Shown: in pieces, positions 25,853 to 33,259 of the stretch
Numbering within the stretch: the stretch's first letter is position 1
Layout: each line of letters opens with the position of its first letter
Source of the DNA: a filamentous cyanobacterium CCP5
GTDB taxonomy: Bacteria > Cyanobacteriota > Cyanobacteriia > Phormidesmidales > Phormidesmidaceae
Length of the DNA stretch: 39,785 nucleotides
Direction: 5' to 3'
Assembly (NCBI GenBank): GCA_003017785.1
Contig: PYEQ01000002.1
Location: forward strand, 1-39,785
Translations under genes and position numbers: made by a program
Notes under the pieces: generated by a model
What the model was told of the DNA's origin: nothing
Seen by the model: only the letters and a program-made list of their open reading frames with translations
The model's database searches: none

Positions 25853-26962
25853 TTAGCGTTTCCGGTCGGGGAATGCTCTCGGCAGCCAGAAGCGAAATTC
25901 GCTGCCCTGACCCAGCTGACTGATCACGCTAATTTCTCCCCCCTGAACTTCCACCAGTCGGCGGCAGATGGTCAGACCAATGCCTGTTCCCCCTGAGTTG
26001 CGATCGCGGGAGCGATCAGCCCGCCAGAATCGTTCAAACACGCTGGGTAAATCGGCCTCTGCAATACCGCTGCCCGTATCTCGAACGGCCAGCCACACCC
26101 GATCGGGTTCTGCCTTGGCCTCCAGGGTGATTTCACCGGATTCCGTATAGCGTAGGGCGTTGCCTAAGAGGTTGACTAAAATTTGCTCAACTCGCTCCGG
26201 ATCGGCTTTGATGGCAGGCAGATCAGACGGAGCACTAAGGCGGATTTCGATGGGGCGATCGCCCACCTGATCGGCAAAGCCCAGCACTAGGCTATGTAAT
26301 AGCGGCGGCAGGTTAACAGTTTCAGTTTGAATCGGCAGATAGCCGGCCTCCAACTTAGAGAGCTCCTGGAGATCGTTGACTAACCGCTGCAGCCGTCCAG
26401 CTTCCCTAGCTAGCCGCTGGTACAGTTCAGCAGAGGGCTCTACAGTGCCGTCACCTAGTCCTTCCAAATATCCCTTGACGATCGTCAGGGGGGTCCGCAG
26501 TTCATGGGTCAGGTCGCTGACCAGTTCTCGCCGCCGCTGTTCTACACCTTCTAAGTCAGCGGCCATGCGGTTGAAGCTATTGGCCAACCGCTGAATTTCG
26601 AGAATTTCTGAAGGGGGAACTCGCTCAGAGAGATGGCCCGCTGCAAACTGGCGAGTGACCGCTTCCATGTGGTCGAGGGGACGAATAATCCGTCGAGATA
26701 CCCAGTAGCTGAGACCACCGGCAGCCCCCGCCCCAATCAACACCGACCAGAGCATGCCTCGGGTCCAAGCAAACTCGAATCCCTGGATGAGCTGAGTTCT
26801 GACCTGACGGACGCTGATGCCATAGCCTTCGATGCGCTCTAGAGAGACCACAAACAGCCGGGGAGAATAAAGCCAGCCTACGCTGGCCAGGGTAATAATT
26901 CCCACTCCCATCACCGCCAGATGGGAGAGAAAGAGTCGGCTGCGCAGGCTGGGCTTTGCCAT
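25853..26962 (-). CDS. HAMP-domain sensor histidine kinase, BaeS-like
   Basis: Inner-membrane sensor kinase of 369 residues. Two membrane segments (about 12-31 and 70-89) bracket a short extracytoplasmic loop of about 38 residues, too small for a folded ligand domain. HAMP (90-142) leads to HisKA with H153 in DLTHELRTPLTIVKGYLEGL and a HATPase domain with NLLGNALRYTESG, DTGSGI and GGTGIGLTICRRL. Kinases with such short loops often sense membrane state, metals or partner proteins. The gene follows the ferredoxin gene by 30 bases, so the two are likely co-transcribed. No response regulator is adjacent. Confidence 0.92.
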   Translation of the reverse strand: MAKPSLRSRLFLSHLAVMGVGIITLASVGWLYSPRLFVVSLERIEGYGISVRQVRTQLIQGFEFAWTRGMLWSVLIGAGAAGGLSYWVSRRIIRPLDHMEAVTRQFAAGHLSERVPPSEILEIQRLANSFNRMAADLEGVEQRRRELVSDLTHELRTPLTIVKGYLEGLGDGTVEPSAELYQRLAREAGRLQRLVNDLQELSKLEAGYLPIQTETVNLPPLLHSLVLGFADQVGDRPIEIRLSAPSDLPAIKADPERVEQILVNLLGNALRYTESGEITLEAKAEPDRVWLAVRDTGSGIAEADLPSVFERFWRADRSRDRNSGGTGIGLTICRRLVEVQGGEISVISQLGQGSEFRFWLPRAFPDRKR

Positions 26963-26992
26963 GAATGCTACTGAGTATCTGCCAGACCTAAA

Positions 26993-27220
26993 TCAGGCCG
27001 GGGTTTCCTGAAGATCGGGTTTTTCTTCCGGCAAAATTGCTCCCTCTACCGGGCAGACCTGGAGACAGATACCACAGTCGATACAGGTTGCAAAGTCAAT
27101 CCAGTACCAGTCAGTTCCCTTAGTGTTTTTACCGGGACCTTCATGGATGCAGGCCACTGGGCAGGCGTCTACGCAGTCAGCGACACCTTCACAGACATTG
27201 GTCACAATCGTATGGGGCAC
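26993..27220 (-). CDS. Bacterial-type ferredoxin, two-cluster ([3Fe-4S]/[4Fe-4S] or 2[4Fe-4S])
   Basis: Soluble electron carrier of 75 residues. The start is placed at a GTG at 27220 because it gives the family-typical MPHTIVTNVCEG and has AGGAGAG 10 bases upstream; an ATG at 27250 would add 10 atypical residues. Two cysteine sets are seen: CEGVADCVDACPVACIHEG and CIDCGICLQVCPVEGAI. The first has C-x6-C-x3-C-P spacing, suggesting a [3Fe-4S] or modified cluster, the second a normal C-x2-C-x2-C-x3-C-P [4Fe-4S]. This protein is widely conserved in cyanobacteria. It lies between hisZ (96 bases) and the HAMP kinase gene (30 bases). Confidence 0.92.
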   Translation of the reverse strand: MPHTIVTNVCEGVADCVDACPVACIHEGPGKNTKGTDWYWIDFATCIDCGICLQVCPVEGAILPEEKPDLQETPA

Positions 27221-27316
27221 GAAACTCAGCTCTCCTAAATTTGATCTCACCGTTGATCAGCCCTAGCTAACAGCAACCCGCTACCAGGTCGCCGACTGGG
27301 TCCAACCGTTACTACG

Positions 27317-28558
27317 CTAAGCTAAGGTCTCGATTTCCGGCAATCCGTCTGCAGAAATCCAGGCAATCCGGCGAATTCGGCGGGTTGCTGCGATCGCCTT
27401 AATCTGATCGCGATCCTGTGCGCAGCTGAGCTGCACCTCTACCCGCACTAGGCTGGTAGCAGTCCGAATGGTTCGGGCATAGGCAAAAGCAGCGGCGGCG
27501 GCCTCTGGCTGGAGGGGAACCACCAGCCACTCAGTAGGCTCAGTCTCCGTAGGCAGCTGGCTCCCCTGGAGCAGGACCTGGTGTAGAGCCTCAACACTGA
27601 GGCTAAAGCCAATGCCCGGAAAACCCTGATGCTGGGGGTGAAAGACCCCCAGCAGGTTGTCATAGCGGCCCCCTTGGCCCAGTACCTGACAGCTTTGGTC
27701 GGTGCGGTGAGCCACTTCAAAGGTCAGGCCAGTGTAGTAGTCAAAGGTCTGAATTAGGCTCAAATCCAGCACAATATCTGGCAGCTGGGGAGAACTTTCC
27801 TCGGGGCGATTTGTTACATCCCGCAGCAACGCAATCAGGGTCTTGAGACGGTTAACCTGCTCCCGCTCAGGGGCAGAAAGATTGAGCGTGCTGGTCTGCT
27901 GGAGAATATCCTCAGGGCGTCCCCTTAGATCCAGCAGGGTCAAGGCCCGCTGTCGCAGCTCATCGCTCAGGGAAAGGTGTTCCAGGGCTACCCGGTCTAA
28001 ATGGGCGATCGCTTCCCGCACCGGCTCGCGCACCCCAGAGGGAAACACGGCCAGGAGAGATCGGGTGAGTCCAGCATCCCCTAGCATCAGCTGCCACTGG
28101 TCTAAGCCCAAACTGTTGAGGCAATCTGCTATCAGCAGCAAGACTTCCGCATCGGCCCACGCACTGCCCGCTCCCAACAGTTCGGCTCCGCACTGATAGG
28201 ACTCCTGCTGCCCACCGTGGCTGCCGCGATCGGCCCGCCGAAAAACGTTGGCGCTGTAGTAAAGCCGCTGGGGGTAGGTCACCCGCGCCAGCCGGGTCAC
28301 CGCCGTGCGAGCGATAGATGCGGTTAGCTCAGGTCGCAGCCCCAACTCTCCTTCGGGGGCAGAACGCAGCTCAATTACCGTCTCTCGATTGATCGCTCCC
28401 CCGGCCATGAGCGTGTCTAGACTCTCCACCGTAGAGGTAATAATCCGATGGTATCCCCACCGCTGAAAGACTTGCTCTAGTCGAGTTTCAATCCAGTGTT
28501 TTTGAGCGACATCCAGCGGCAGCAGGTCGCGGGCGCCTGCGGGAGGTTGATAAACCAT
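27317..28558 (-). CDS. hisZ: ATP phosphoribosyltransferase regulatory subunit HisZ
   Basis: HisRS-like protein without tRNA charging activity that pairs with the short form of HisG to control the first step of histidine synthesis; 413 residues. It keeps the class II synthetase fold motifs (GARDLLPLDVAQKHWIETRL; LRPELTASIARTAVTRL; YYSANVFRRADRGSHGGQQESYQCGAELLG; QVLGQGGRYDNLLGVF; GIGFSLSVEAL) but the histidine-binding and motif 2 region differ from true HisRS, and only part of the C-terminal anticodon-type domain is present. The start ATG overlaps the stop of the J-domain gene as TAATG, so translation is probably coupled. hisG is not nearby. Confidence 0.92.
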   Translation of the reverse strand: MVYQPPAGARDLLPLDVAQKHWIETRLEQVFQRWGYHRIITSTVESLDTLMAGGAINRETVIELRSAPEGELGLRPELTASIARTAVTRLARVTYPQRLYYSANVFRRADRGSHGGQQESYQCGAELLGAGSAWADAEVLLLIADCLNSLGLDQWQLMLGDAGLTRSLLAVFPSGVREPVREAIAHLDRVALEHLSLSDELRQRALTLLDLRGRPEDILQQTSTLNLSAPEREQVNRLKTLIALLRDVTNRPEESSPQLPDIVLDLSLIQTFDYYTGLTFEVAHRTDQSCQVLGQGGRYDNLLGVFHPQHQGFPGIGFSLSVEALHQVLLQGSQLPTETEPTEWLVVPLQPEAAAAAFAYARTIRTATSLVRVEVQLSCAQDRDQIKAIAATRRIRRIAWISADGLPEIETLA

Positions 28559-29484
28559 TACTTTTTCTTTCCACCAAATAGACCAAAAAAGCCGCTGCTA
28601 GACTTCGAGTTTTGGTCAGATGCCTTTGCTTTCTCGGCAGCTCCCTGCTTACGCTGGAGGTGTTTTTGCACCTTTTGAGCTAGCTCATTATCCGGCTGAA
28701 TGTCTAGCGCTCGCTTAGCATGAACGCGAGCCATGGTATTTTGCCCCAGCTTGACATAGACTGCCGCCAGCTGACCGTGGCAGTCGGCACTATCGGGATA
28801 GGTTTTGAGCACCTCCCGTAGCTCTAGCATGGCCTGGTTATAGTCTTGCTCACGCTCAAACATCCTAGCCCGCTCTAGGTAGCTTTCGATAATTACTTCC
28901 CGATTGCGCTTGGGCGGCGGTGGAGCCGCCTTGGCAGCTGAACGAGCAGCCGTTGGAGCCGCCTGGGTCGGGGCGGTGGGCTGGGACTGGGCATCCGCTG
29001 AGCTGCTTTGCTCTCCTCCCTGCCCCATGACGTAGACCAGATTCAGTTCGCTAATCTGCCCAATAACGTTGGCAATGTCCTCCAGGGATTCATACTGGCT
29101 CTTGGTCAGGCTACGGACAGCAGTCAAGTATTCATGCTCAAGGTTTTTTGAGGCCAGCAAAGTTTTAGCAGCGTCGGAGGTGATTTCCGGTGCCGCTGGG
29201 GTTCGGCTCAGCTGCTGGCCTTTCATGCGCAACAGCAGAGTATGCTCAGCCGCCGCCTTTTCCTGGCTGAGGGCTTCATAGGCAGGATTTACTAATTTTG
29301 AGAGCAGTTCGCTGGCCATTTGCCTCTCTTGTTCCGAGGCAGCCCTGAGACTATCTGGGTGTAGACGCCGGGCAATCTGCAAATATCGCTTACGGGCCTC
29401 TTTGGGATTGGAGTTGATGGCGATGCCCAAAACAGCGTGGTGATCTGAAAAGTTTTCCTTAAACAATCCCTGGTCGATTTTCAT
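28558..29484 (-). CDS. J-domain protein with C-terminal TPR
   Basis: Protein of 308 residues from the ATG at 29484 (MKIDQGLFKENFSDHHAVLG); an upstream ATG at 29511 would add nine. An N-terminal J domain (about 11-75) carries the essential HPD (42-44) in ARRLHPDSLR, so it should stimulate an Hsp70 ATPase. A Pro/Ala/Ser-rich linker (about 160-195) is followed by tetratricopeptide-like helices (about 200-280, MFEREQDYNQAMLELREVL, DCHGQLAAVYVKLGQ) and a Lys/Ser/Gly-rich tail. There is no zinc-finger or CTD, so it is a specialised co-chaperone, presumably recruiting a specific client by the TPR part. It precedes hisZ with overlapping TAATG. Confidence 0.9.
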   Translation of the reverse strand: MKIDQGLFKENFSDHHAVLGIAINSNPKEARKRYLQIARRLHPDSLRAASEQERQMASELLSKLVNPAYEALSQEKAAAEHTLLLRMKGQQLSRTPAAPEITSDAAKTLLASKNLEHEYLTAVRSLTKSQYESLEDIANVIGQISELNLVYVMGQGGEQSSSADAQSQPTAPTQAAPTAARSAAKAAPPPPKRNREVIIESYLERARMFEREQDYNQAMLELREVLKTYPDSADCHGQLAAVYVKLGQNTMARVHAKRALDIQPDNELAQKVQKHLQRKQGAAEKAKASDQNSKSSSGFFGLFGGKKK

Positions 29485-29683
29485 GCCAACTACCCGCACT
29501 GACCTGTGCAAACGACGACTGATTGAGGACGATTTTAAGTCAAGCTATCTATGGCTGAGAATTCAGGGTTAATTCTCAGTAGCTCATAATCCACGCTGCT
29601 CTGGCCCATCCTAACGTTCTACCAACAGGCCTGCATTAAATCAGCCGTCCTGTGTAACTAGATGTATCACCAGAACTTCATAG

Positions 29684-30541
29684 CTAGATTTGTTCCGCGG
29701 CTAGCAGCTGCTCTGATTGGGGATTAAACTCAGCCAGCGGCTTGACCTGTTCCAGCACCGACATCATAGCGGGGTGGATTTGGCCGTTGGTAGCCAAAAT
29801 GCGACCTGAACTGATGTCGAAGGGCGACCCGTCATAGGCACTAACCTGTCCACCGGCCTCTTCTACCAGAATGACGCCGGCAGCCAAATCCCACGGTGAC
29901 AGTCCCCGCTCCCAATAGCCATCTAGACGACCGCAGGCAACATAGGCTAGGTCAATGGCGGCAGAGCCTCCCCGTCGGACTCCCTGGGTGAGGTGGGTGA
30001 AGTGGCAAAACTCGGCATAGTTATTATCAAGGCGATCGCGGCGATCGTAGGCAAATCCGGTCACCAGCAGGCTGTCCCTGAGCTGGGCTGCCGATGATAC
30101 CTGGATTGGCTGGCGATTGAGGCTGGCTCCTAAGCCCTTAGCCCCGCGAAACAGCTGTTTGAGAATGGGATTATATATCACCCCAAGCTGGGGCTGCCCG
30201 TCCACTAGTAAGCCAATGGAAACCGCACAAAAAGGATATTGATGGGCATAGTTAGTGGTCCCGTCGAGGGGATCCACAGCCCACAGAAAGGAACTGGTAA
30301 GGTCATCCCCTCCAGATTCTTCGGCCAGGATGGCATGGTTAGGGGGTAGATGCCGCTTCAGAATTTCCAGAACTACTAGTTCTGAGGCTTTGTCGGCTTC
30401 TGTTACCAGATCCCCAGCGCGGCCTTTTTCCTGGATGGACTGCAGATTGCCCCAATAATGCTCCAGAACGGCGCCCCCAGCCAGGGCAGCCTCGGTGGCA
30501 ATGTCTAACCAGCGGGGTAGATCAGGGGACGGCGGCACCAT
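29684..30541 (-). CDS. Inositol monophosphatase family protein (SuhB/HisN-like)
   Basis: Lithium-sensitive Mg-dependent phosphatase of 285 residues. Metal-binding motifs: E74-E75 in AILAEESGG, D90-P-L-D-G-T-T-N-Y (90-98), and WDLAAGVILVEEAGG near residue 221. Family members hydrolyse inositol monophosphate, histidinol phosphate or other sugar phosphates, so the sequence does not fix the substrate; histidinol-phosphate phosphatase is possible and a hisZ gene lies about 1.1 kb downstream on the same strand. The gene starts 15 bases after the stop of the [2Fe-2S] ferredoxin gene, so they probably share a transcript. Confidence 0.92.
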   Translation of the reverse strand: MVPPSPDLPRWLDIATEAALAGGAVLEHYWGNLQSIQEKGRAGDLVTEADKASELVVLEILKRHLPPNHAILAEESGGDDLTSSFLWAVDPLDGTTNYAHQYPFCAVSIGLLVDGQPQLGVIYNPILKQLFRGAKGLGASLNRQPIQVSSAAQLRDSLLVTGFAYDRRDRLDNNYAEFCHFTHLTQGVRRGGSAAIDLAYVACGRLDGYWERGLSPWDLAAGVILVEEAGGQVSAYDGSPFDISSGRILATNGQIHPAMMSVLEQVKPLAEFNPQSEQLLAAEQI

Positions 30542-30556
30542 AGGGAGAAAATTTAC

Positions 30557-30922
30557 CTAATCGTCTTCTAAAGGCAGTCCGACTTGAACTCTGCCTTTGC
30601 CAAAATACCGCCCAAACTGCAGCTCGTAAACCTCGTCCTCGTCTTGGGTTTCAACTTCCAGGTCGCTACAGGGATAGCTAACGCAGAGCAAAGCATAGCC
30701 TTGACGACGGAGATCCGGGGAGAGTCCCATGGCCTCAGGCTGATGGACCTGCCCCGATTTAATCCGTACAGCACAGGTGGTACAGGCCCCATTACGACAG
30801 GCAAACGGTAAATTGATCCCCTGGTTTTCCGCCGTCTGCAAAATGTAGCGGTCTTCTGGGACGTTGGCGACATAGTCGCGATCCTGCTGGCGATGGTGAA
30901 TGTGGATTTTATGGACAGTCAT
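30557..30922 (-). CDS. [2Fe-2S] ferredoxin with C-terminal extension
   Basis: Soluble electron carrier of 121 residues. The plant-type cluster ligands are C42, C47, C50 and C80 in FACRNGACTTC and ALLCVSYP, with the normal spacing. Compared with photosynthetic PetF (about 97 residues) it has a C-terminal extension of roughly 23 residues (DEVYELQFGRYFGKGRVQVG then LPLEDD). Extended ferredoxins of this kind are known in cyanobacteria and as FdC proteins in plants, where the extension alters partner choice; assignment to a specific FdC type is uncertain. It is the first gene of a pair with inositol monophosphatase (15-base gap). Confidence 0.92.
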   Translation of the reverse strand: MTVHKIHIHHRQQDRDYVANVPEDRYILQTAENQGINLPFACRNGACTTCAVRIKSGQVHQPEAMGLSPDLRRQGYALLCVSYPCSDLEVETQDEDEVYELQFGRYFGKGRVQVGLPLEDD

Positions 30923-31064
30923 TGTTTGGCTAAATTAGGCCCTAATAGGCTATTTGTGGGGACAGAGCGCTGATCTTAAGGATGATCTAGACGCAGACCT
31001 TTCTCTCGGAGGAACATATCTGGTAGGATAACAATCCTGTGAGTCATATTCACATCCCCCATCT

Positions 31065-31151
31065 GGAGAGATGGCCGAGTGGTTGAAGGCGCAGCACTGG
31101 AAATGCTGTTTAGGGGCAACTCTAACGAGGGTTCGAATCCCTCTCTCTCCG
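31065..31151 (+). tRNA. trnS-GGA: tRNA-Ser (anticodon GGA)
   Basis: The 87-nt sequence folds as a class II tRNA. Acceptor GGAGAGA (31065-31071) pairs with TCTCTCC (31144-31150), discriminator G31151. The D-arm is GCCGAGTGGTTGAAGGC, the anticodon stem CAGCA/TGCTG holds loop CTGGAAA with anticodon GGA at 31099-31101, a long variable arm follows, and the T-arm is GAGGG-TTCGAAT-CCCTC. CCA is not encoded. Confidence 0.96.
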
Positions 31152-31209
31152 TTTTGATTCCTCTGCTGCTGATTGTTCCTTAGCGGTTTACACCTGCGGG
31201 GAATAGGTC

Positions 31210-32970
31210 CTAGATTCGCTTGACCTTTTTGGGTTTGCCGATTAAGCGCTCGAGCTTCATAAAGGCTAGTCCCAAGGTAACGAGAACCACGCCAATCCAC
31301 TGGATGAAGGCCAGATTGGTTTTATCCCCAGGGATAATCAAAAAGGCCAAAATAGCCGTGACCACCGGACCACTGGAGGCAACGATCGCTGCCTGGGCAG
31401 CCCCCATCAGCCTAACTCCAAAGTTGTTGAACAGATAGCCTAAAAGCGTCAGCACCCCCAGCATGATTCCACCGAGATAGAGCCCCCACTGGCTGCTGGG
31501 TGGACTAGGTTCGAAGCCCAAAAATGACCCGACAATCAAAATCAAGCTGGTCAGTACGAATATAGTGCTGAACTGCAGCAGGCTAACGGGCACCGGATGC
31601 AGTCGCCGAAAGCTAAGCTGCATGGATACTAGATACAGGGCAAAGGCCGCACTGGAGAGCAGGGCCGAACCAACCCCCCAAAGGGACACGCTGCCACCGG
31701 CAATGTCGACACTAATGCGCGGCAGCGCCGTAAACACAATACCCATGGTAATGGCAAACATCACCACCAGCCGCAGGGGAGTGGGGCGATCGCCAAAGAG
31801 GAACCAGGCCAGGGGCACGGTAATCAGCGGATACATAAACAGTAGGGTAACTGCGACTCCGGGGCCAATTTCAGAGATTGCTTTGTAAATTAAGACCTGA
31901 GACATGAACAGGAAACTGCCGCTAGCAATTACCTGAAGCACAGGACGCCGATCTTCGCCGCGGATGAACTGGCGCATGTCTCGCCAGACCCGGGGATAAA
32001 TCCGTTCCGCTAGGACCATCATTAGCGGCAGTACGACGACCATTCTGAGCCACAGCAGCAACAACGAGTTGGTGATATCTAGGGGGAGGGTAGCAGCCAC
32101 GGGAAACCGCCCTAGCAGCTGCCCACCGAAGCCAATGATGCCGACCAGAACGTTATGGACTGACAGAGCCAAGGTGGACAAAACCACTAAGATGAGCCCT
32201 TTCTGCAGATGGGAAGCCGGCTTGGGGACTGGCTCAACTGGCTGATCAGCGGTCTCTGTCGAGAGTTGCCCTGGCACTGACCTGGGCAGCATCACTCGGG
32301 CCTCACCACTGGCGATCGCCGGATCAAGCTGGTTAGTACCAGTGGTGAGGGCGCCCTGACCCGGATGGCTGACTGGCGGGTTCGCTAGCTGGGTCTGAAG
32401 CTGCTGGCTAAGGCGGTTGATCAGGGCCGCCAAAATGGTCTCTCCCTGCTGTTCTAGGCTGTGCATCCGGGTCATCTGCTGGGAGAGCGCGCCCTGGTAG
32501 CTTTCAATATCGCGCTCCAGGGAGCGGAGGGTGGCGTGCAGGGTTTGGTCGAGGGAGTTAAGGGTCTGGTGGGTCTGCGGCAGAGCTGGCTGACCGTCAG
32601 AGAGGCTTTGGCTGGTGAGCGTTTCTTTCAGCTGTCGCTGTAGATGGGTGGCGATCGCCTGGGCCAGTCGTTTAGCCCAAAGCTGCTGCTGGGCCTGCTG
32701 CTGATCGGAAAGCACCGACGCGTAGTCTTGCTGTAGGTCGGTATAGCGGGTTTGCAGCTGCTCGTAATCCCCTTCTAGCTGTTCGATATCGCTCATGAGT
32801 TGCGATCGTCGTCGCATTAGCTGATCGATATCTGTGGTGATCTGACTGGAGAGATGCTGCTGGAGTCCCCTCAGCTTTTCGGTAATCAGATACAGCTGCT
32901 CCTCGGCAGAACTGTCTGGGGGAGAGTGACTAGGTGGCTGGTTGGGGGCTTGGTTTTCAGACGAACCCAT
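31210..32970 (-). CDS. EamA/DMT-superfamily transporter with N-terminal coiled coil
   Basis: Membrane protein of 586 residues with two unlike parts. Residues about 22-200 are a hydrophilic, Gln-rich, strongly heptad-like coiled coil (SAEEQLYLITEKLRGLQQHL then RRRSQLMSDIEQLEGDYEQL). A Pro-rich linker (200-255) follows, then about ten hydrophobic segments (258-575) forming two EamA repeats, as in drug/metabolite transporters (VSLWGVGSALLSSAAFALYL, GVLTLLGYLFNNFGVRLMGA). Typical EamA proteins have about 300 residues, so the N-terminal half is an addition. The transported compound is unknown. The gene converges on the tRNA gene and is divergent from the PAS kinase. Confidence 0.9.
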   Translation of the reverse strand: MGSSENQAPNQPPSHSPPDSSAEEQLYLITEKLRGLQQHLSSQITTDIDQLMRRRSQLMSDIEQLEGDYEQLQTRYTDLQQDYASVLSDQQQAQQQLWAKRLAQAIATHLQRQLKETLTSQSLSDGQPALPQTHQTLNSLDQTLHATLRSLERDIESYQGALSQQMTRMHSLEQQGETILAALINRLSQQLQTQLANPPVSHPGQGALTTGTNQLDPAIASGEARVMLPRSVPGQLSTETADQPVEPVPKPASHLQKGLILVVLSTLALSVHNVLVGIIGFGGQLLGRFPVAATLPLDITNSLLLLWLRMVVVLPLMMVLAERIYPRVWRDMRQFIRGEDRRPVLQVIASGSFLFMSQVLIYKAISEIGPGVAVTLLFMYPLITVPLAWFLFGDRPTPLRLVVMFAITMGIVFTALPRISVDIAGGSVSLWGVGSALLSSAAFALYLVSMQLSFRRLHPVPVSLLQFSTIFVLTSLILIVGSFLGFEPSPPSSQWGLYLGGIMLGVLTLLGYLFNNFGVRLMGAAQAAIVASSGPVVTAILAFLIIPGDKTNLAFIQWIGVVLVTLGLAFMKLERLIGKPKKVKRI

Positions 32971-33259
32971 CTTAGTCGGCCTCGAGTGGCGCTACCTGAT
33001 ATCCGGGTTAGGTAGATGAACTTGATGCTATTGTGCTCAAAATTCTAGAAAGATCTCAGAAAAATTCAACTTAAACCCTCTCCAAGTCTACAAGTCCAGA
33101 AGTGGAGTTTTGCCCAAGAGAAACTACAGTTCTTGAGCTAGATAGGGTAAAAGCAGGCGGAAATTCGCCCTTAAGCCGCCCCGAAGCTGCTGACTCAAAC
33201 AGTATCTGATAGGATTAGTCTCCAGATTTCCAAACCGATCTTCCTGGACGATTGCCTTT

